Both the position numbers and the translations under genes were made by a program. The notes below the pieces were generated by a model that saw only the letters and a list, made by a program, of their open reading frames with translations, did no database searches and was not told the DNA's origin. Of a stretch of DNA of 64,000 nt, positions 60,101 through 64,000 are shown in pieces (the stretch's first letter is position 1; each line of letters opens with the position of its first letter). The DNA comes from Monarcha castaneiventris obscurior (lineage: Eukaryota > Chordata > Aves > Passeriformes > Monarchidae). The DNA lies in assembly GCA_026261815.1 (NCBI GenBank), contig JAMPIT010000174.1:7068001-7132000 (forward strand), given 5' to 3'.

Positions 60101-62162
60101 TGTGGGACATGGGTCCATGGGCAAATTTTTTTGGGATACAATTCCCACTTGAAGACCGATAACTCTGTGCAGTCGCAAATTTTTGTGTCATGCAATGTGA
60201 AAAGTATACGATGCAAGAAAAAGTTGCAGAAACAGGGGGAGATAAGACACAGAGAGAAGAAAAGACAAATCTTGGGCTTCCTCTCCAGCTGTTTACCTGT
60301 AATATGTGTTTTTGATCTGCAGCCCAGGGAAGGTCTCTCCTGAAGTTGCTTCCATGCTGTACCCTGGTGTCAAAGCTCACAAGCTCTCACTGAACATTCA
60401 TGGTTCCATCTCCTTCTTGGCAGCCCCAGCATAAATCCAGCTGGAGAGTGGGACAGTGGTCCCATTTTTTGGGACAAGTATTTCATTCGATTTAGCTCAT
60501 TTCTGGAAACCATCCTCACGTACAGGACATGTCCCTGGCCAGGTATCTAACCTGGTAGATTACAAAAAGTTACAGCCCAGACCAAGAGTCTACAAAATCA
60601 GCGGGGTGGTATGGGGGAGTGATGTTGAATACACCACGTTTTTCATCCCAGATTATGTTCTAACTGCAGGTTTGTTTGTGGAGCCAGAATTAACCTGGGA
60701 CTACATGCAGATTGGGGCTGAGTCCCCTCACCCTCTAACAAGGGAAAAGTGCCTATGACAAAAGGCAGGGAGAGGGCAACTGAGGAGGACACACCACAAG
60801 AGAGGTGCAGAGGTGTCCAGTCATGGCCAGAATGATGCTGGTCTAAAGGGGACTCAGGAATTCTACCTCTGGCCACAGAGCTCAGGTGTAATCCCCGGAT
60901 GGAAGAAGGCTTAATGGAGGCTGGTTGTTGTGGGGCTGGGGCTGCCTGGTGCAGTCCTCACTTGATACTCTTGGGGACTTGTGATCCCTCAGCCTTGCAT
61001 CCTAGAAGATCTCTGAACCAAGAAATCCTGGTAAGAAGCCTCCCATAACCACCCCATAACTACCCAAGTTAATACTCTACTCCCCTCCTCCCTGCATCTG
61101 CAGGGGCTGAGCTCTTCTCTCACAATATGACAAATCCTTCTGCAGAATTAATTTGATTGATATTTAAATCAGCAGCTTTCAACCTGCAACCCATTAAATC
61201 CCACTGGTGCAAGGTAAGTAACCAACGAATGTGAAACCTGTTATCAGAAGGCTTGAATTTGCCTCAGGGGGATCCCACATCTGTTGGGGAAGATATCTGG
61301 GCCCGTAAATATAAAATAATCCACAGCCTCCCAGATGTGTGTTTGCCTGTGAAACATCCAATATTTTGGTAGAATGGCCATCCTGTGGAGTTAGACTTTA
61401 GCCATGAGATCAAAATAGCCATGGCTAACATCTGGAAAAGTCATCTATGTTTTGCAAATTTGTAAAAAGCCATTATGCAAACCCAGTTGTGTCATGGCTG
61501 TGTCATTTAATATCACAAGGGTTTAAAATTTGGCTAATCCAACTGGCTAGGCCAGTTCTTTTATAATTTTGAAGAAAAAAATGCAAAGTCGTGTATTCTG
61601 TGTGGGGCTTTATTTTGGTGTCTTGCAGGTTTCTAGCTCTTTCTCCATTGCTTAACTGCTTGCATAATACATTACAATTGTAATTCAGGGAGAAAAGCCT
61701 TTTGTAGCTGCCAGCAGCCCAGGCAGTAGGAAATGTTTTACCACTAAAGTCAGGCAGGCATTTTTATTGGTGACTGAGGAAGAGGAGGTGGTTAAGCCAT
61801 GTGAAGCTGTTTCTATGCTCCAACATTCATTAACAAGAAGAGGCAGGGACTGTATTTGCTGTCTGAGGGATTGGTGGTCAATACTGCAGCATAGTTGAAC
61901 TGCACAAGGGAAGTTCTGATTAAACCCTCTGAAGGCTGAGGGTGAGTTAAGCAGATGTTGCTGTTTCACCTGGTCCCATTACATAGGGCCATTCAGCATA
62001 AAAAAAAGGTTTTGGCTGTGAGCTCGTCTTGCCACGTCCGTAGTTAATGAGGATAACACAGAATTAGACAACATTAATGACACAAAATGACTCTTAGCTC
62101 TTTGCAGAATGATGGCAAATGGCCATGTTGAAATAGGCCATTTGAAGATGCTATTTGCCTTG
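54171..62162. other. noncoding unique sequence, about 8 kb
   Basis: No recognisable gene. Frames of 100-136 codons (for example 58177-58587 +, 57953-58336 -, 59842-60216 -) overlap each other on opposite strands. The frame 60456-60758 (+, 100 codons) ends with a short stretch containing E-L-T-W-D-Y that recalls SET-domain proteins, but the rest does not fit. A small duplicated segment with a 14-bp perfect palindrome lies at 56955-57005. Confidence 0.5.
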
Positions 62163-62254
62163 GTTTGCAGATGTGGAAACCGAAGCACAGGGGTGAGCAG
62201 GTCAAGATTACAGGAAATAACTGGCAGGACTGCAACTAGGACCCAGTCCTGCTT
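62163..62254 (+). mobile_element. MIR-like ancient SINE fragment
   Basis: The order of words matches the MIR core and its 3' flank: a 'cagatgtggaaaccgaagca' segment (MIR: cagatgaggaaactgaggca), then an 'aggtcaagatta' block, then 'tggcaggactg', and finally 'aggacccagtcctgct'. Identity is moderate, as expected for a repeat that predates the amniote radiation. Only the central portion is present. Confidence 0.62.
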
Positions 62255-63794
62255 TTTTTTCTGGAATGCCCTTGTGTGACATGTTCCCAGACTTTGTATT
62301 ATGGCTCCATAGCTTGCCTCTGCACTGCTGAACTTCTCACGTGTCATATGTCACTGTGGGTCAGCAACTGGGACATCCCTGGAGGCTGAAATGATTGTTT
62401 TCCCCTTCACCTTGGGCATGAGTTAGCCACACTCCTGATCCCTTGCTCTCTGCAACACTTTAAACACCTTGCCCACACCAAGCTTCCTGCAAAAGCATCT
62501 TTATCCTTGGAAGTTATTTAAGAAAATGTTCTGTAGCTTTTTTTCAGAAGTGCTTTAAGGGCAGCTGGGCAGGAGGTTGGATCAGCTGATTTCCTGACAT
62601 CTGCTCCAATCCTACCTGATTTTATCTGAATGACTAAAAAAATTCTGACACTCTATTTTCTGGCTGGGATTGTGCTGAGGAGCCTCAGCTGTTTGTTACC
62701 TGTCATCTCATGAGAGTTGTGGTGGCTCCAGCTCTTCTCTTCCAGAGCCGTCACTGGTGGAACCACCTGGAGGTCACCAGTGCCTTGGGATGCATGTACC
62801 AGGGTTGCTGTCTAACCAAGGGCTGATGGTTTGGCTCTTGTAGCTGCTGGGCAAGTGCCAGCAGCAGGAGCCTCTCAAATTAACTCACAGCTGCCCAGAG
62901 TACACTTGGTTTTCCTGGCACTGGCCTTCCCAGCAGCTTAGCTAAGGCAGAAACACCAAGGAGTGAGGGTAGGCAGCTGCCCAGTGCCCAGATGAGGAGT
63001 GCCCAACTCCTGCCTGTGTCTCACTGAAAGTCTGGTGGGAGTTAGATAAGAAAATGTTTTTTTGGGTTGTGCAGCTAAATTGCTTGTCTGGACAAAGGAG
63101 GACTCTGCACAGAGGACAGCTATAAAGCATTGAATCTAGGTATCATTCTAGCACCTTTGGCACCAGACCATCCCCCCTCCCCCCTGCCCCATTTGGGTAG
63201 AATGATAATGTTCACATGAGACAAATAAGTTTTTGTCCTTAGCAAGTACTGATATTCTTGACTGAGTGGTTTCTCTGGTGTCATAATTTAATTCAAATCT
63301 AAATATGAATCCAATTATTCTCAGCATCTTAAGAATTTGACTTTACTACTACTGTGAGTTTTGAGTTGTCACTGCTTTGAAATCTTCCAAGTTAGGATTC
63401 TTAGACATTACACACACATTTATGCCTGTCACATTGCATTCTCCCGCTTGCTTTTGAAAAGAAGGAATCATTAATGTGGTTTTTTTCTCGTGGGAAAATA
63501 TATTTTCTCTTTCTACAATTACATTGAAATAGAGAACAAAAATTGAGCCTTCATGCTTTTTTTCAGTAAATTGAACTATTGTACACTGTTTTTCTCTCAT
63601 ACTTACTGACTTATATTTAATGCATGCCACTGTCACTTATTTTTGCAGGAAATTTAGATGGTCCTTTGAATGTAACACATCATATTTCCACAGACGTTGG
63701 TTTTCTTTGTCTTAATTCTTCTGTTCTTTGGAAGTGTCCTTTCCTGCACTTGAAAATATTTCTGTTTACTCCATGGATCCTAGCACAGAATTGT
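62255..63794. other. noncoding sequence with a short inverted repeat
   Basis: No gene is recognised. A perfect 10-bp inverted repeat (TATCATTCTA at 63141-63150, TAGAATGATA at 63198-63207) encloses a C-rich loop. Confidence 0.5.
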
Positions 63795-64000
63795 GTTCCT
63801 TCCCAATAAGGAAAACAAAAGCAAGAAAATTTGTGGATTGAAATCAAGGCAATTTAATAGGTGAAGGAACAAGATAAAAGCCCCCACAGGTAACACAAAG
63901 GAGATCACTCACCATCTCCCACTAGCAGACCAGTGTCAAGCCACTCACTGAGCAACAGCACCTTTAGAAACCCAAAACATCCCCCTTCTTCCTCCCCTGG
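63795..64000 (-). mobile_element. ERVL-type LTR fragment, minus strand, cut by the window edge
   Basis: On the minus strand this shows a polyadenylation signal ATTAAA (complement of 63853-63858). It is followed by a tail of the form 'gccttgatttcaatccacaa', then a 'tttcttgcttttgttttcc' block. This is the arrangement of a common avian ERVL LTR 3' region. The upstream part (63880-64000) continues past the window. The expected 3' terminus is not found, because similarity fades at about 63800, so this copy is truncated or diverged at its end. Confidence 0.52.

Noticed and set aside
1..64000. CRISPR array, bacterial operon or phage content
   Set aside because: There are no regularly spaced repeats, no long tandem coding frames and no ribosome-binding-site pattern. 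The repeats present are vertebrate retroelements.

Overview
This window looks like noncoding nuclear DNA from a bird, most likely a passerine. The bird assignment rests on repeats: a CR1 LINE 3' end closing with the avian octamer repeat (5432-5834), avian-type ERVL and ERVK long terminal repeats (LTRs), and very old amniote relics (a MIR-like SINE, a divergent antisense CR1, and a reverse-transcriptase remnant). The passerine suggestion rests mainly on my memory of the LTR families near 45-50 kb, so it is less certain. I found no protein-coding gene, no rRNA or tRNA gene, no CRISPR array and no prokaryotic-style operon. The longest open frames (about 100-216 codons) show no recognisable domains, often overlap repeats or frames on the other strand, and look like chance openings. 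The window is probably intergenic, or a long intron whose exons I could not recognise.

Layout. 1-15 kb is mostly unique sequence with one CR1 3' end, a purine-rich block (3.44-4.33 kb), a short (TTCC)n run and AT-rich stretches that resemble conserved noncoding DNA. 15.7-17.2 kb holds an old ERVL-type LTR and, just beyond it, a decayed non-LTR retrotransposon reverse-transcriptase fragment on the minus strand. 17-27 kb is largely unique, with a small AT-rich repeat (24.2 kb) and two abutting GC-rich hairpins (25.5 kb). 27.8-30.8 kb holds an ERVK-like LTR with a TG microsatellite inside it, a 21-base poly(A) and a second probable LTR. 31-40 kb is unique. 40.7-41.4 kb is an ancient antisense CR1. 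45.3-50.0 kb is a cluster of three solo LTRs with intact target-site duplications: CGTTCC, GTTTTG and ATAAT. 53.5-54.2 kb is a CpG-rich island with a near-consensus CTCF site followed by a T-rich tract; it is the best candidate regulatory element here. 54-62 kb is unique, 62.2 kb has a MIR-like relic, and the right edge (from about 63.8 kb) enters another ERVL-type LTR on the minus strand.

No genes can be shown to work together in this window. Its content is retroelement history plus candidate regulatory DNA. The most informative items are the dated solo-LTR cluster, the CpG island with its CTCF site, the paired hairpins at 25.5 kb and the RT relic at 17 kb. I did not find a clear undescribed biological system.
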